Shown here in pieces: positions 1 to 8,068 of a DNA stretch of 64,000 bases. The DNA lies in the NCBI RefSeq assembly GCF_014472395.1, contig NZ_JACSZW010000001.1, positions 744,001 to 808,000 on the forward strand, read 5' to 3'. The notes under the pieces are model-generated. The model saw nothing but the letters and a program-made list of their open reading frames with translations, was not told the origin of the DNA and searched no databases. Position 1 is the first letter of the stretch. The number at the start of each line of letters is the position of its first letter. Source of the DNA: Pedobacter sp. N36a (GTDB lineage Bacteria; Bacteroidota; Bacteroidia; Sphingobacteriales; Sphingobacteriaceae). The translations under genes and the position numbers were made by a program.

Positions 1-710
1 ACTTCTTTCAACTTCGCAAAGTCTTTGATTCGGATTTCTAATCCACCAATCTCATTGGGGGCCCAGTTATTCAGCCTGCGAATCACATTGATATCGCCCA
101 ATACAAAACCTTTATCGATCTCCTCTACGCCAACGGCATAAATTCCTACAATTTTAAACTTTCGGTTTCTTGGTGGATCCTGCACAAAGTACATGATAAA
201 ATCATCGCCGGTTTTAAGTTTCAGCCGGTTTGCTGTAAACTGAGAGATCATAATCTCTTTCATCGCCTGTGCACTATCCGCAAAATTAATCACCTTTCCG
301 GTTACCAAATGGCTTTTGATATAATTCCAGTTGAAAGTTTTATCGACGCCTTTAAAATTGATACCTTCCACCTCATCATTTACAGAGATGATGGCAGGTT
401 TTGTCGCATAAGCCTGATAGTAGGCTACATTTGGATTTCCCTTTAAATGCTGGAGTGTTGCTGCTTCCGGAACAAATGGAGTCTGCTCAAAGGAATTGTT
501 CAGGTCGAACTTGAAAATGCGCACATCACCGATGTATCCCCTCACCTTCTCCTGAATCTCCGTTTTAAACCCTTTAATGATCGCCACAGAAAGCATCATG
601 ACTGCTAAACTGAGCATTACGCCTGCAATTGCAATGCGAACGATCAGTTTTGAAAAAGTACGCTCAGATTTGATGGCTATACGCCTCGCTATGAAATATT
701 CTATGTTCAA
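1..710 (-). CDS. FtsX-like ABC transporter permease, LolC/LolE type (N-terminal part)
   Basis: This is the N-terminal 236 codons of an inner-membrane permease; the rest runs off the left edge. I place the start at TTG (708-710), giving MNIEYFIARRIAIKSERTFS, because no in-frame ATG or GTG lies nearby and MN-x-x-YFIA-R/K-R is how this family usually begins. A hydrophobic helix (about residues 20-45, IAIAGVMLSLAVMMLSVAII) is followed by a long periplasmic MacB-PCD-like domain with VRGYIGDVRIF and VGIYAVGVEEIDKGFVLGD. In the family, LolC/E works with a LolD ATPase to release lipoproteins for transport to the outer membrane. MacB-like export of other substrates cannot be excluded without the C-terminus and the partner ATPase. 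Confidence 0.85.
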   Translation of the reverse strand, partial: MNIEYFIARRIAIKSERTFSKLIVRIAIAGVMLSLAVMMLSVAIIKGFKTEIQEKVRGYIGDVRIFKFDLNNSFEQTPFVPEAATLQHLKGNPNVAYYQAYATKPAIISVNDEVEGINFKGVDKTFNWNYIKSHLVTGKVINFADSAQAMKEIMISQFTANRLKLKTGDDFIMYFVQDPPRNRKFKIVGIYAVGVEEIDKGFVLGDINVIRRLNNWAPNEIGGLEIRIKDFAKLKE

Positions 711-1139
711 ACTTTTTGCTATAAATAGTGACTTAGCAAAAATACGCCGACGGCATTTTTACAGCGATAAAGTTGCAAATATTATGTGAATTTCTCGACT
801 TAAAATATCTTCAGCTGTATGGATATGATTTTAACCACACAAAGCGATAGGCATATCCATCGCTTAATGAAATGTAACGTTTATAAAAAAGAGGTTATCA
901 CCGCCTAAAACAATTAGACATCTTGATATAAAGATTTCAATAAACCCACCCTAAAGTACTTAAAACTGCCTCAATAGATATCAAGATACCTTAACATCAA
1001 GGCGTATAGACATAAAAACATATTTAAATCTTTATGATCTTGACACCTATACATCTTAACTCATCAGCCCTTTCTCAACCCATTTCAATTTTCTTATCTT
1101 TATCCTTATATAACAAATGATCACCAAATAATTTCCTTG
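711..1139. other. 429-bp intergenic region between divergent genes
   Basis: AT-rich spacer between the divergent permease and NamZ-like genes. No credible ORF or exact TAnnTTTG box was found close to either start. It holds a small hairpin (AAGCGAT 842-848 / ATCGCTT 859-865) and a separated inverted repeat at 920-987, listed on its own. Several scattered copies of ATCTTGA or its complement occur between 920 and 1045. Confidence 0.5.
920..987. repeat. 10-bp inverted repeat ATCTTGATAT / ATATCAAGAT
   Basis: Perfect 10-bp arms at 920-929 and 978-987 separated by 48 bases, with further partial copies (ATCTTGA near 1036, CATCTT near 1052). It could be a paired operator for one of the flanking divergent genes. 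AT-rich sequence makes chance occurrence plausible. Confidence 0.3.
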
Positions 1140-2423
1140 ATGAAAATAGCCCGTTACTCTTTACTCTTACTTACAGGTCTTAGTCTGCATTTATCCGCCT
1201 GTGCAGCGGGTCATAGTACTCCTCCTACTGCTGTTCACAAAGCAACAGAAAAGAAAACTTTGGAAAAATCGAGGAATAAAAGCAAGGTTCAAGACAACGA
1301 GATTCGCACCGGAGCAGAACAGACAGAGCAATACCTACCTTATCTGAAAGGCAAACGCGTAGGCATGGTGGTCAATCCCACCTCCATCATTGGTAAGGAA
1401 ACCAGTGTAGATAGTTTACTTAAACTAGGAGTAAACATTGTAAAGATATTCGGACCTGAGCACGGTTTTAGAGGAAACGCTAGTGCCGGCATCCATGTAA
1501 ATGATGCTATAGATGCCAAAACCGGCATTCCTGCAGTTTCTTTATATGGCAAACACCTCACGCCAACGAAAGAAGAACTCGCAGATGTAGACGTCATGGT
1601 TTTTGACATTCAGGATGTGGGTGTTCGTTTTTACACTTATATAAACACTTTGCAGCACGTCATGGAAGCCTGTGCCGCTCAAAATAAAGAAGTACTGGTC
1701 CTGGATCGCCCAAATCCCAATGGATTCTATATTGATGGCCCTATTCTTGACCCTAAACTGGTTTCAGGAATCGGTCTACAGGCCATTCCAATTGTCCACG
1801 GATTAACCGTTGGCGAATATGCGCAGATGCTGAACGGAGAAGGCTGGTTAAAAAACAAGCTGAAATGCAAAATCAAAATCATTAAGGTGGCCAATTACAA
1901 CCATGACCTGCCATATGAGCTCCCGGTAAAACCATCACCAAACCTAAATACGGCACAGTCTATTTTGCTATACCCTACCACCTGCCTATTTGAAGGTACT
2001 TATTTGAATCATGGCCGTGGCACTTTGTTTCCTTTTACCATCCTTGGCGCTCCGGCATTAAAAGGAAAATATAACTTTAGTTTTACACCAAAAAGCATCA
2101 AAGGAATGGCAGAGACCCCATTACATGTCAATAAAGTATGTTATGGACTTGACCTCAGAAACTACGATACAGAAAAGATCCGTCAAGATAAAGCCTTAAA
2201 CTTAAACTGGCTGATTGAACTCTACCAGGCTTATCCAAATAAAGCAGATTTCTTCAATTACAAGCTGAGCAATCAAATGAATAATTTTGATAAACTGGCC
2301 GGTGATAGCAGTCTGAGGTTACAAATCATTGCTGGAAAATCTGAAAAGGAAATCCGCGCCAGCTGGGAACCTGGTTTAACGCGCTATAAAACAATGCGCA
2401 AGAAATACTTGTTATATCCTTAA
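1140..2423 (+). CDS. DUF1343 / GH171 exo-beta-N-acetylmuramidase-like lipoprotein (NamZ family)
   Basis: 427-residue protein. The N-terminus MKIARYSLLLLTGLSLHLSAC is a lipoprotein signal with lipobox LSAC, so the mature protein should be anchored to a membrane facing the periplasm. I start at ATG 1140 rather than the adjacent upstream TTG. DUF1343 hallmarks occur in order: GKRVGMVVNPTS, FGPEHGFRG (about residue 110), DIQDVGVRFYTYI, LDRPNPNG, then PSPNLNTAQSILLYPTTCLF and the GRGTLFPF stretch. Characterised DUF1343 proteins (NamZ, GH171) release N-acetylmuramic acid from the non-reducing ends of peptidoglycan fragments, so a role in cell-wall recycling is likely. The family is clear; the exact substrate is inferred. 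Confidence 0.88.
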   Translation: MKIARYSLLLLTGLSLHLSACAAGHSTPPTAVHKATEKKTLEKSRNKSKVQDNEIRTGAEQTEQYLPYLKGKRVGMVVNPTSIIGKETSVDSLLKLGVNIVKIFGPEHGFRGNASAGIHVNDAIDAKTGIPAVSLYGKHLTPTKEELADVDVMVFDIQDVGVRFYTYINTLQHVMEACAAQNKEVLVLDRPNPNGFYIDGPILDPKLVSGIGLQAIPIVHGLTVGEYAQMLNGEGWLKNKLKCKIKIIKVANYNHDLPYELPVKPSPNLNTAQSILLYPTTCLFEGTYLNHGRGTLFPFTILGAPALKGKYNFSFTPKSIKGMAETPLHVNKVCYGLDLRNYDTEKIRQDKALNLNWLIELYQAYPNKADFFNYKLSNQMNNFDKLAGDSSLRLQIIAGKSEKEIRASWEPGLTRYKTMRKKYLLYP

Positions 2424-2449
2424 CAAATATAAATTCTAAAAATAACCAG

Positions 2450-2668
2450 ATGATGAACAGCGAAGCGAAAAAGAAAAGCGATAAACCCAGCAGTAATTAT
2501 CAGGAAGAAGTTCCAAAAGATAAAGTGCCGGAAGGCGATAAAGCGGTGAAAAAGCCGGAGGATAAGGATTATCAGCAAGAAGAAGCTCATTTTAACAACC
2601 CTGCTAAGCAGAGAGAAGAAAGCGAGCAGCCTGTTCATCCGGTCAAAAAAGCACCAAACGATTCATAA
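2450..2668 (+). CDS. Small highly charged hypothetical protein
   Basis: 72 residues, almost entirely Lys, Glu, Asp, Pro, Gln and Ser (for example KKSDKPSSNYQEEVPKDKV), with no signal peptide, membrane segment or cysteine. It should be intrinsically disordered and cytoplasmic. It starts 26 bases after the NamZ-like gene and is closed by a terminator-like hairpin, so it is probably the last gene of that transcript. The opposite strand also has an open frame here, but its product is an implausible Phe/Leu-rich string. I do not recognise a function. Short charged proteins of this kind are common in Bacteroidota and sometimes stress-related, which is only analogy. Confidence 0.65.
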   Translation: MMNSEAKKKSDKPSSNYQEEVPKDKVPEGDKAVKKPEDKDYQQEEAHFNNPAKQREESEQPVHPVKKAPNDS

Positions 2669-2690
2669 ACAACATAATCACCGATATCAT

Positions 2691-2725
2691 ACAGGCCCCG
2701 ATCAATTCAGGGCCTGTTTCTTTTT
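2691..2725 (+). terminator. Intrinsic terminator after the charged small protein
   Basis: Perfect 8-bp arms ACAGGCCC (2691-2698) and GGGCCTGT (2710-2717) followed by a T-rich stretch. The right arm lies inside the last codons of the convergent topoisomerase gene. Confidence 0.65.
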
Positions 2726-3763
2726 CATCGCTTTCAAAAACTGCATCAATACCTTTTCCTGCAATTCCAGGCCCGCAGCAGTGTCCGATTGAGCAACATT
2801 CATCTTTTTCAAATATTTACCCAGTTGCTCATTTTCAAAAGCTTCCAGTAACAGCGGGTAAACGTAAGCACTTTTACAAACGGCACGTGTATTTCCAAGC
2901 TTTGCAGCCACACAATCCAATACTTCCACAATGATTTTCTTTTTAGGTTTTTCTGAAGTAGAATCATCGGCACAGCAAACCGCCAACTGACGCATCGCCT
3001 CCAATGTCCCTCCCCAGGTGCGAAAATCCTTAGCCGTAAAATCATCTCCAGTGATTTCTTTGATGTAGTTATTTACCTTTCCTGAATCGATGGCCTGCCG
3101 ATCCTTCCCTGCCGTATAATATTGGAACAAATCCTGGCCAGGTATTTCTTTACATTTCTGCACCATTCTGGCCAATGTTTTATCCCTCAAGGTCAATTCC
3201 TGCTGTACTCCTTTTTTACCAATAAAACTCAGCATCAACCGGTTTCCATTGATTTTTACGTGTTTATTTTTCAAAGTACTGAGGCCATAACTACCGTATA
3301 GCTCCTGATAAGCAGCATTTCCAACCCGGATCAGTGTTTTTTGCATCAGCTGCACACAAATCGCCAGCACCTTTCTTTCGTCAAATTCCTTGCGGTTCAA
3401 ATCCCTGGCAATCTTTTTCCTGGCGGCAGGTAATGCTTTTCCAAAATCCAGCAATCTGAAATACTTGCGGTCTGAGCGCCTGGAAGTCCATTCAGCATGG
3501 TAGCGATACTGCTTCCTCCCTGCTTGATCTATACCTGTGGCTTGTAAATACCCATTCTTACGTGGAGAGATCCAAACCGATGTCCATGCCGGAGGCAATA
3601 CCAATTGCTGAACCCTTTCCAGCTCTGGCAATGCCGTGATCCGCTTTCCATCTTTGTCTATATAATGAAAATTACCGGGTTTTCCTTTCCTGTATATACC
3701 AGGTTTAGCGTCTGTTACGTACACCAAACCACTTGATTTAAGTTCTTCCAGAGTCTCTACCAT
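2702..3763 (-). CDS. DNA topoisomerase IB (eukaryotic/poxvirus type)
   Basis: 353-residue enzyme that relaxes supercoils by nicking one strand through a 3'-phosphotyrosine. The N-terminal domain shows ERVQQLVLPPAWTSVWISP and GYLQATGIDQAGRKQYRYH (residues 50-90). The catalytic domain has LIRVGNAAYQELYGSYGLST (144-163), the basic NKHVKI loop, DFTAKDFRTWGGT (241-253) and AVCKSAYVYP, where Tyr300 is the likely nucleophile. Arg146 and Arg248 fit the catalytic arginines. It is a single cistron, convergent with the preceding gene and divergent from fmt. Bacterial TopIB is scattered among soil bacteria and often absent from close relatives; topA and gyrase would still do the essential work. Confidence 0.93.
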   Translation of the reverse strand: MVETLEELKSSGLVYVTDAKPGIYRKGKPGNFHYIDKDGKRITALPELERVQQLVLPPAWTSVWISPRKNGYLQATGIDQAGRKQYRYHAEWTSRRSDRKYFRLLDFGKALPAARKKIARDLNRKEFDERKVLAICVQLMQKTLIRVGNAAYQELYGSYGLSTLKNKHVKINGNRLMLSFIGKKGVQQELTLRDKTLARMVQKCKEIPGQDLFQYYTAGKDRQAIDSGKVNNYIKEITGDDFTAKDFRTWGGTLEAMRQLAVCCADDSTSEKPKKKIIVEVLDCVAAKLGNTRAVCKSAYVYPLLLEAFENEQLGKYLKKMNVAQSDTAAGLELQEKVLMQFLKAMKKKQALN

Positions 3764-3796
3764 ACAATTGAATAAAATAAGCCTAAGATTATTTGT

Positions 3797-3804
3797 TATT
3801 TTTG
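3797..3804 (+). promoter_or_regulatory. Bacteroidota -7 box TATTTTTG upstream of fmt
   Basis: Exact TAnnTTTG match ending 19 bases before the fmt start codon. No TTG -33 element lies at the usual 17-23 base spacing. Confidence 0.55.
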
Positions 3805-3823
3805 TCCTCTAAAACAATGGACA

Positions 3824-4732
3824 ATGAGATTAGTTTTTATGGGTACGCCCGATTTTGCCGTAGCTTCCTTAAATGCTTTAGTAGAAGCAGGATTTAATGT
3901 AGTGGGGGTAGTTACTGCCGCCGACAAACCTGCTGGAAGAGGTCAGAAACTTCAGGAAAGTGCCGTAAAACAATACGCTGTGGCTAAAGGATTAAAAGTA
4001 TTACAGCCTTTAAAGCTGAAAGATCCGGAGTTTATCCAGGAATTACAGGCTTTACAAGCTGATTTACAAGTGGTAGTCGCTTTCCGTATGTTACCTGAAA
4101 TCGTATGGAATATGCCTTCCAAAGGAACAATTAACCTTCATGCTTCTTTACTTCCGCAATACCGTGGTGCTGCTCCGATCAATCATGCCATTATTAATGG
4201 AGAGAAAGAGAGTGGTGTGACTACCTTTTTCCTTAAACATGAAATCGACACGGGCGATACCATCTTCTCTGAGCGCGTTGCTATCGGCGAGGATGAAACT
4301 GCCGGAGAACTACATGATCAGCTCATGAACGTAGGCGCAGGCTTGTTAGTAAAGACAGTAAAAGCAATTGAAGCAGGAAATTACACCGAACAGCCGCAAG
4401 TTCAAAGCGATTCGCTGAAACATGCACCAAAAATATTTAAAGAATTTTGTCTGATCAACTGGGACCAGCCTGCAAAGACAGTTTACAACTTAATCCGCGG
4501 ACTAAGCCCCTATCCTACTGCATTTACCAAACTCGGTGAAAAAACATTGAAAGTATTTAAAGCGGAGTTGGAAAAGGAAACACCAGATATTGCTGCAGGG
4601 AAATTCTTATCAGATGGAAAGACCTATTTGAAATTTGCCGCCAAAGACGGCTATATCAAACTTACAGATCTTCAATATGAAGGTAAAAAGAGAATGACAG
4701 TAGAAGAATTTTTAAGGGGCATGCGTTTGTAA
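3824..4732 (+). CDS. fmt: Methionyl-tRNA formyltransferase
   Basis: 302 residues, the normal length. Transfers a formyl group from 10-formyltetrahydrofolate to initiator Met-tRNA. The start MRLVFMGTPDFAVASL is the family N-terminus. The formyl-transfer core appears as NLHASLLPQYRGAAPINHAI (about 104-123) with the conserved H-x-SLLP-x-YRG, followed by HEIDTGDT. The C-terminal OB-like tRNA-binding domain begins near residue 205 (LINWDQPAKTVYNLIRGLSP). It is preceded by its own -7 box and convergent with the class IV aminotransferase gene. No oddities. Confidence 0.97.
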   Translation: MRLVFMGTPDFAVASLNALVEAGFNVVGVVTAADKPAGRGQKLQESAVKQYAVAKGLKVLQPLKLKDPEFIQELQALQADLQVVVAFRMLPEIVWNMPSKGTINLHASLLPQYRGAAPINHAIINGEKESGVTTFFLKHEIDTGDTIFSERVAIGEDETAGELHDQLMNVGAGLLVKTVKAIEAGNYTEQPQVQSDSLKHAPKIFKEFCLINWDQPAKTVYNLIRGLSPYPTAFTKLGEKTLKVFKAELEKETPDIAAGKFLSDGKTYLKFAAKDGYIKLTDLQYEGKKRMTVEEFLRGMRL

Positions 4733-4750
4733 ACCCCTTACGCTTTTCTT

Positions 4751-5590
4751 TTACATTTCATTTAAACGCGCACTCAGGTGCTTGGAGATTTCATTAAAAT
4801 AACGTTTCCTTCCATATCCCATTACCCATCTGATACCTCCGGTTGCATTGGTGATAAAGACCTCTTCGGCCTCCTTCAGCACTTCCGGATTGATCTGAGC
4901 CTCGGTTAATGGGATATTGTGGCTTTTTGCCATTCCCATCACTACACTACGCATCACGCCAGCAATACAGCCTTCCGACAAGGCAGGGGTATAAATCTGC
5001 TTGTCATACACCACAAAAATGTTGGAACTGATGCTTTCACAAAGAAAACCTTGCTGATTTAAAATGAAAGCCTCATCCAAATTATATTGTTTCTTATACA
5101 AACCAGCCATCACAAATAATAGAGAATTGGTAGTTTTAAAGTTGGAAAGCTTATTTACAGGTTTGGTAATTTCATCATAAACATCAACAATTAAACCTTT
5201 TTTATTGAGTTCGTAGGTACTTTGAGGGAGCGCAGTGGCTTCCAGCACATACCCGGATTTATTGCTATCTGGCGTATATAAACCCGCACCGGCTCTGTAA
5301 ACCGACAATCGAAAACGTACATTATCCTTCAGTTTATTCCTTTTACAGAGTTCGGCCGTTTTCTGCTTCAAGAAATATTCATCCATCAGGTCAGCCCCAT
5401 CCATCTTCAAAGCTTTCATACCCGCTTTTAAGCGATCAGCATGCAGCTCTGCAAATTTAAGCTTGCCATTGTTCATACGCATGGATTCAAACAGGCCATC
5501 ACCATATCTGAACGCCCGGTTTTCCAGCCCAATCACAGGGTGGTTTGCCGCTAGGAACTCGCCATTATGTAAAATATATTCTTGCTGCAT
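4751..5590 (-). CDS. Class IV PLP aminotransferase, probable aminodeoxychorismate lyase (PabC-like)
   Basis: 279 residues of fold-type IV. FRYGDGLFESMR (27-38) and NKLSNFKTTNSLL (about 148-160, with the PLP lysine in NFKTT) are diagnostic, as is EVFITNATGGIRWV near the C-terminus. The family covers branched-chain aminotransferase, D-amino acid aminotransferase and 4-amino-4-deoxychorismate lyase. The short length and a pabB-like gene elsewhere in this window (23163) favour the lyase of p-aminobenzoate synthesis, but residues that would separate the three are not decisive by eye. Its ATG follows the rluD stop codon with no gap, so the two genes are probably translationally coupled. Confidence 0.8.
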   Translation of the reverse strand: MQQEYILHNGEFLAANHPVIGLENRAFRYGDGLFESMRMNNGKLKFAELHADRLKAGMKALKMDGADLMDEYFLKQKTAELCKRNKLKDNVRFRLSVYRAGAGLYTPDSNKSGYVLEATALPQSTYELNKKGLIVDVYDEITKPVNKLSNFKTTNSLLFVMAGLYKKQYNLDEAFILNQQGFLCESISSNIFVVYDKQIYTPALSEGCIAGVMRSVVMGMAKSHNIPLTEAQINPEVLKEAEEVFITNATGGIRWVMGYGRKRYFNEISKHLSARLNEM

Positions 5591-6622
5591 TTACGAAGGC
5601 TCCACGATATAGTTTCTCCATTTGTTCAATACCGAATCAAAATCAGCTGGCAGAGGTGCCTCAAATTCCATATATTCCTTAGTTGTAGGATGTATGAAAC
5701 CTAAAGTCTGTGCATGTAAAGCCTGACGAGGAATCATGTTAAAGCAATTCTGTACAAACTGTTTATATTTATTGAAAGTTGTTCCTTTTACAATTTTATC
5801 ACCACCATAATTGGCGTCATTAAATAAAGGATGTCCGATATGCTGCATGTGTGCTCTGATTTGGTGTGTACGGCCAGTTTCCAGCTGACAACTAATTAAG
5901 GTTACATAACCTAAACGCTCCAAAACCGAATAATGTGTTACAGACCACTTACCTTTTTCTTCATCATCGTATACATCCATTACAATTCTATTCTTCAAAC
6001 TGCGCCCGATATATCCCGTAACGGTACCATTTTCCTCAATATCCCCCCATGCTAATGCGATGTATTTACGTGTGATGCTGTGGTCAAAAAATTGTTTCGC
6101 CAATTTAGTCATGGTGATTTCGTTTTTGCTGATCAGCAACAAGCCGGAAGTATCCTTATCAATACGGTGTACCAATCCTGGTCTACCTTCATTTCCTGGT
6201 AATTGCGGTAAATTTTCAAAATGGTAGGCTAAAGCATTCACCAATGTTCCGGTGTAATTATTAAATCCTGGGTGTACCACCATTCCAGCAGGTTTATTCA
6301 CCACCAACAAATCATTGTCTTCATAAACAATATCCAATGGGATATTTTCCGGATAAACTTCCGTATCTCTTGGCGGATGAGGAAACACGATAGAGATCTC
6401 ATCTTCCGGTTTCACCTTGTAACTTGCCTTGACCGTAGCTTTGTTAACTAACACATTTCCAGCCTCAATAGCGTTCTGAATACGGTTGCGGGAAGCATTT
6501 TCCATACGCCCCATTAAAAACTTATCTACCCTTAATAAAGACTGTCCTTTATCAACAACAATATTAAAATGTTCGTATAAATCCTGCTCTTCTAATTCCT
6601 GCACCTCGCTGCTATTTTCCAT
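5591..6622 (-). CDS. rluD: RluD-family 23S rRNA pseudouridine synthase
   Basis: 343 residues. An N-terminal S4 RNA-binding domain (about 18-85, RVDKFLMGRMENASRNRIQN) precedes the catalytic domain. The hallmark GLVHRIDKDTSGLLLIS (about 150-166) contains the catalytic aspartate, and LETGRTHQIRAHMQHIGHPL is the conserved C-terminal motif. The family makes pseudouridines in helix 69 of 23S rRNA; RluC/RluA-type specificity cannot be excluded from motifs alone. It heads a two-gene transcript with the class IV aminotransferase. A -7 box lies about 57 bases upstream. Confidence 0.9.
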   Translation of the reverse strand: MENSSEVQELEEQDLYEHFNIVVDKGQSLLRVDKFLMGRMENASRNRIQNAIEAGNVLVNKATVKASYKVKPEDEISIVFPHPPRDTEVYPENIPLDIVYEDNDLLVVNKPAGMVVHPGFNNYTGTLVNALAYHFENLPQLPGNEGRPGLVHRIDKDTSGLLLISKNEITMTKLAKQFFDHSITRKYIALAWGDIEENGTVTGYIGRSLKNRIVMDVYDDEEKGKWSVTHYSVLERLGYVTLISCQLETGRTHQIRAHMQHIGHPLFNDANYGGDKIVKGTTFNKYKQFVQNCFNMIPRQALHAQTLGFIHPTTKEYMEFEAPLPADFDSVLNKWRNYIVEPS

Positions 6623-6678
6623 GAAATCTATGTCTGTTTGTGATTTGGAAAGCCTCCTTTAACTATGGTTCCCTACTG

Positions 6679-6686
6679 CAAAACTA
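6679..6686 (-). promoter_or_regulatory. -7 box (TAGTTTTG on the minus strand) for rluD
   Basis: Exact TAnnTTTG match reading leftward, 56 bases before the rluD start codon. No TTG at the expected -33 spacing. Confidence 0.4.
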
Positions 6687-6817
6687 ATCTTTAACAATTA
6701 CATAATTGAAAAAAAATAATTTGGTCTGCTTTTTGATAACAGGCATAGCAATTACCAGCCGCAAATTTTTACTGTTTTTTTTGTGTAATTAAACACAAAA
6801 CAGCGAACAAACTTGTT

Positions 6818-6931
6818 ATGAACCAGGTTATTAACTTTAATTCCAGTACTATGAAAAACTTTACTCAAAATGTTAAGATCATTCTTAACTTCTTTCCTTA
6901 CTTGTTAAGAAAGATCTATTTTAAGCCATAA
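6818..6931 (+). CDS. Possible 37-residue small ORF
   Basis: ATG 6818 opens a 37-codon frame; an internal in-frame ATG at 6851 would give 26 residues, MKNFTQNVKIILNFFPYLLR followed by KIYFKP. The product is short, basic at the end and hydrophobic in the middle, as a membrane-associated micropeptide might be. It ends 37 bases before the ACC deaminase-like gene. No promoter box or ribosome site is obvious, so this may be chance; I list it because the composition is not random-looking. Confidence 0.3.
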   Translation: MNQVINFNSSTMKNFTQNVKIILNFFPYLLRKIYFKP

Positions 6932-6955
6932 CCATTCGCTTAAAAAAAAGGCTTA

Positions 6956-6982
6956 TATCTTTGTAAACATGTTTACAAAGAT
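6956..6982 (+). promoter_or_regulatory. -7 box and start codon embedded in a 26-bp perfect palindrome
   Basis: TATCTTTG (6956-6963) is an exact -7 box ending only 5 bases before the ATG (6969). Bases 6957-6982 form a perfect palindrome with half-site ATCTTTGTAAACA, centred inside the ATG. A dimeric repressor bound here would cover both the promoter and the translation start, and the transcript would be nearly leaderless. Confidence 0.6.
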
Positions 6983-7841
6983 CCATAGCCCAGTTCAGCA
7001 ATTAAAACATCCTACCCTCCAGCAACTCTGGATTAAAAGAGATGATTTGATTGACCCCTATATTTCGGGGAATAAATGGCGTAAACTAAAGTATTTATTG
7101 TCGAAAGCCCAGACGGAAAATAAGGACCACCTCGTCACTTTTGGTGGTGCTTATTCGAATCACCTGCTCGCCACAGCCGCTGCTGCATCCAGAGCAGCGC
7201 TAAAATCCACAGCCTTTGTCCGCGGGGAAACCGTAAAAAACGAAATGTTAATGTTATGCCAGCTTTTTGGGATGACGCTTCTCTTTGTGGACAGAACCAG
7301 CTATAAAGACAAAATTTCCTTATTTGACCAACATTTTGGCGATGATCCCAATGCCCTTTTCATTGATGAAGGAGGGGCGAGCATGGAGGCCGTAACTGGC
7401 TGTGCGGAGATCATAGCAGAACTTCCTGCAGATATCGACCATATCTTCTGTGCTGCAGGAACCGGAACTACTGCAGCAGGATTACTGAAAGGAATCCATG
7501 ATATAGGCTTAAAAACAATTCTGCACGTGGTGCCCGCATTAAAAGGAGGAGAATTTATTGCAGAAGAGATTTTTAATTACCTGGGACACACCAATCAGTT
7601 AATCTTACATACAGACTATCATTTTGGAGGTTATGCAAAGACGAATCCTGAACTGATACATTTCATGAAAAGCTTTGTGAGCAGTCAAGGGGTATTAATT
7701 GATCCGATATATACTGCAAAAATGATGTATGCCATTGACGACCTTTCCAAAAAAAATTACTTTAGAAAAGAAGAAAAAATTATGGCCATCCACACTGGCG
7801 GCCTGATGGGTATCTTTGGTATGAAAGACAAATTCTTTTAA
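6969..7841 (+). CDS. 1-aminocyclopropane-1-carboxylate deaminase / D-cysteine desulfhydrase family enzyme
   Basis: 290 residues of PLP fold-type II. LWIKRDDLIDPYISGNKWRK (20-39) carries the PLP lysine in GNKWRK, followed by VTFGGAYSNHLLATAAAA. CAAGTGTTAAGLLKG is the phosphate-binding loop. The family either opens ACC to 2-oxobutyrate and ammonia or removes sulfide from D-cysteine; short Bacteroidota members like this one (true ACC deaminases are about 340 residues) are more likely desulfhydrases or of unknown specificity. It stands alone under its own promoter and palindrome. The substrate is not resolved by sequence. Confidence 0.85.
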   Translation: MFTKIHSPVQQLKHPTLQQLWIKRDDLIDPYISGNKWRKLKYLLSKAQTENKDHLVTFGGAYSNHLLATAAAASRAALKSTAFVRGETVKNEMLMLCQLFGMTLLFVDRTSYKDKISLFDQHFGDDPNALFIDEGGASMEAVTGCAEIIAELPADIDHIFCAAGTGTTAAGLLKGIHDIGLKTILHVVPALKGGEFIAEEIFNYLGHTNQLILHTDYHFGGYAKTNPELIHFMKSFVSSQGVLIDPIYTAKMMYAIDDLSKKNYFRKEEKIMAIHTGGLMGIFGMKDKFF

Positions 7842-8068
7842 ATGAAAATAGATACAAACAACGGCAAATAGCCTCCTGTTTCCTCTCATGGAGCTCGGTT
7901 TCGATCCACCTGGTCGCCTGGGCCAACTACCCTATAAGCTTGTAACCTTTTACCCTGTTGCCCAGTGAAGTGCGAGAATAAGCGACACCTGGTTCAGCTC
8001 AAAATTCTTACGAAAATGTTAGACACTATATTCTCTTTGTACTGGCTGATATTTTAACAAAATGAACA
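7842..8068. other. 227-bp convergent spacer with a GC-richer core
   Basis: Bases about 7875-8010 are visibly richer in GC than the flanks and contain no intact gene on either strand. Short open stretches on the minus strand are interrupted by stops. I cannot identify it; it may be a gene relic or a structured RNA. Confidence 0.35.

Larger units (their letters stand above)
6623..6968. other. Intergenic region between rluD and the ACC deaminase-like gene
   Basis: 346 bases holding a leftward -7 box for rluD, an AT hairpin (TTTTGTGT 6779-6786 / ACACAAAA 6793-6800), a possible 37-codon ORF (6818-6931) and the rightward -7 box plus palindrome of the next gene. Nothing else recognised. Confidence 0.5.

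Noticed and set aside
842-865. Small hairpin AAGCGAT / ATCGCTT as a terminator
   Set aside because: No T-run on either strand and the flanking genes diverge, so nothing is there to terminate.
2420-2638. Minus-strand 72-residue frame rich in Phe and Leu opposite the charged small protein
   Set aside because: It is the mirror image of a Lys/Glu-rich coding strand; the plus-strand product is more plausible and has better spacing after the NamZ-like gene.
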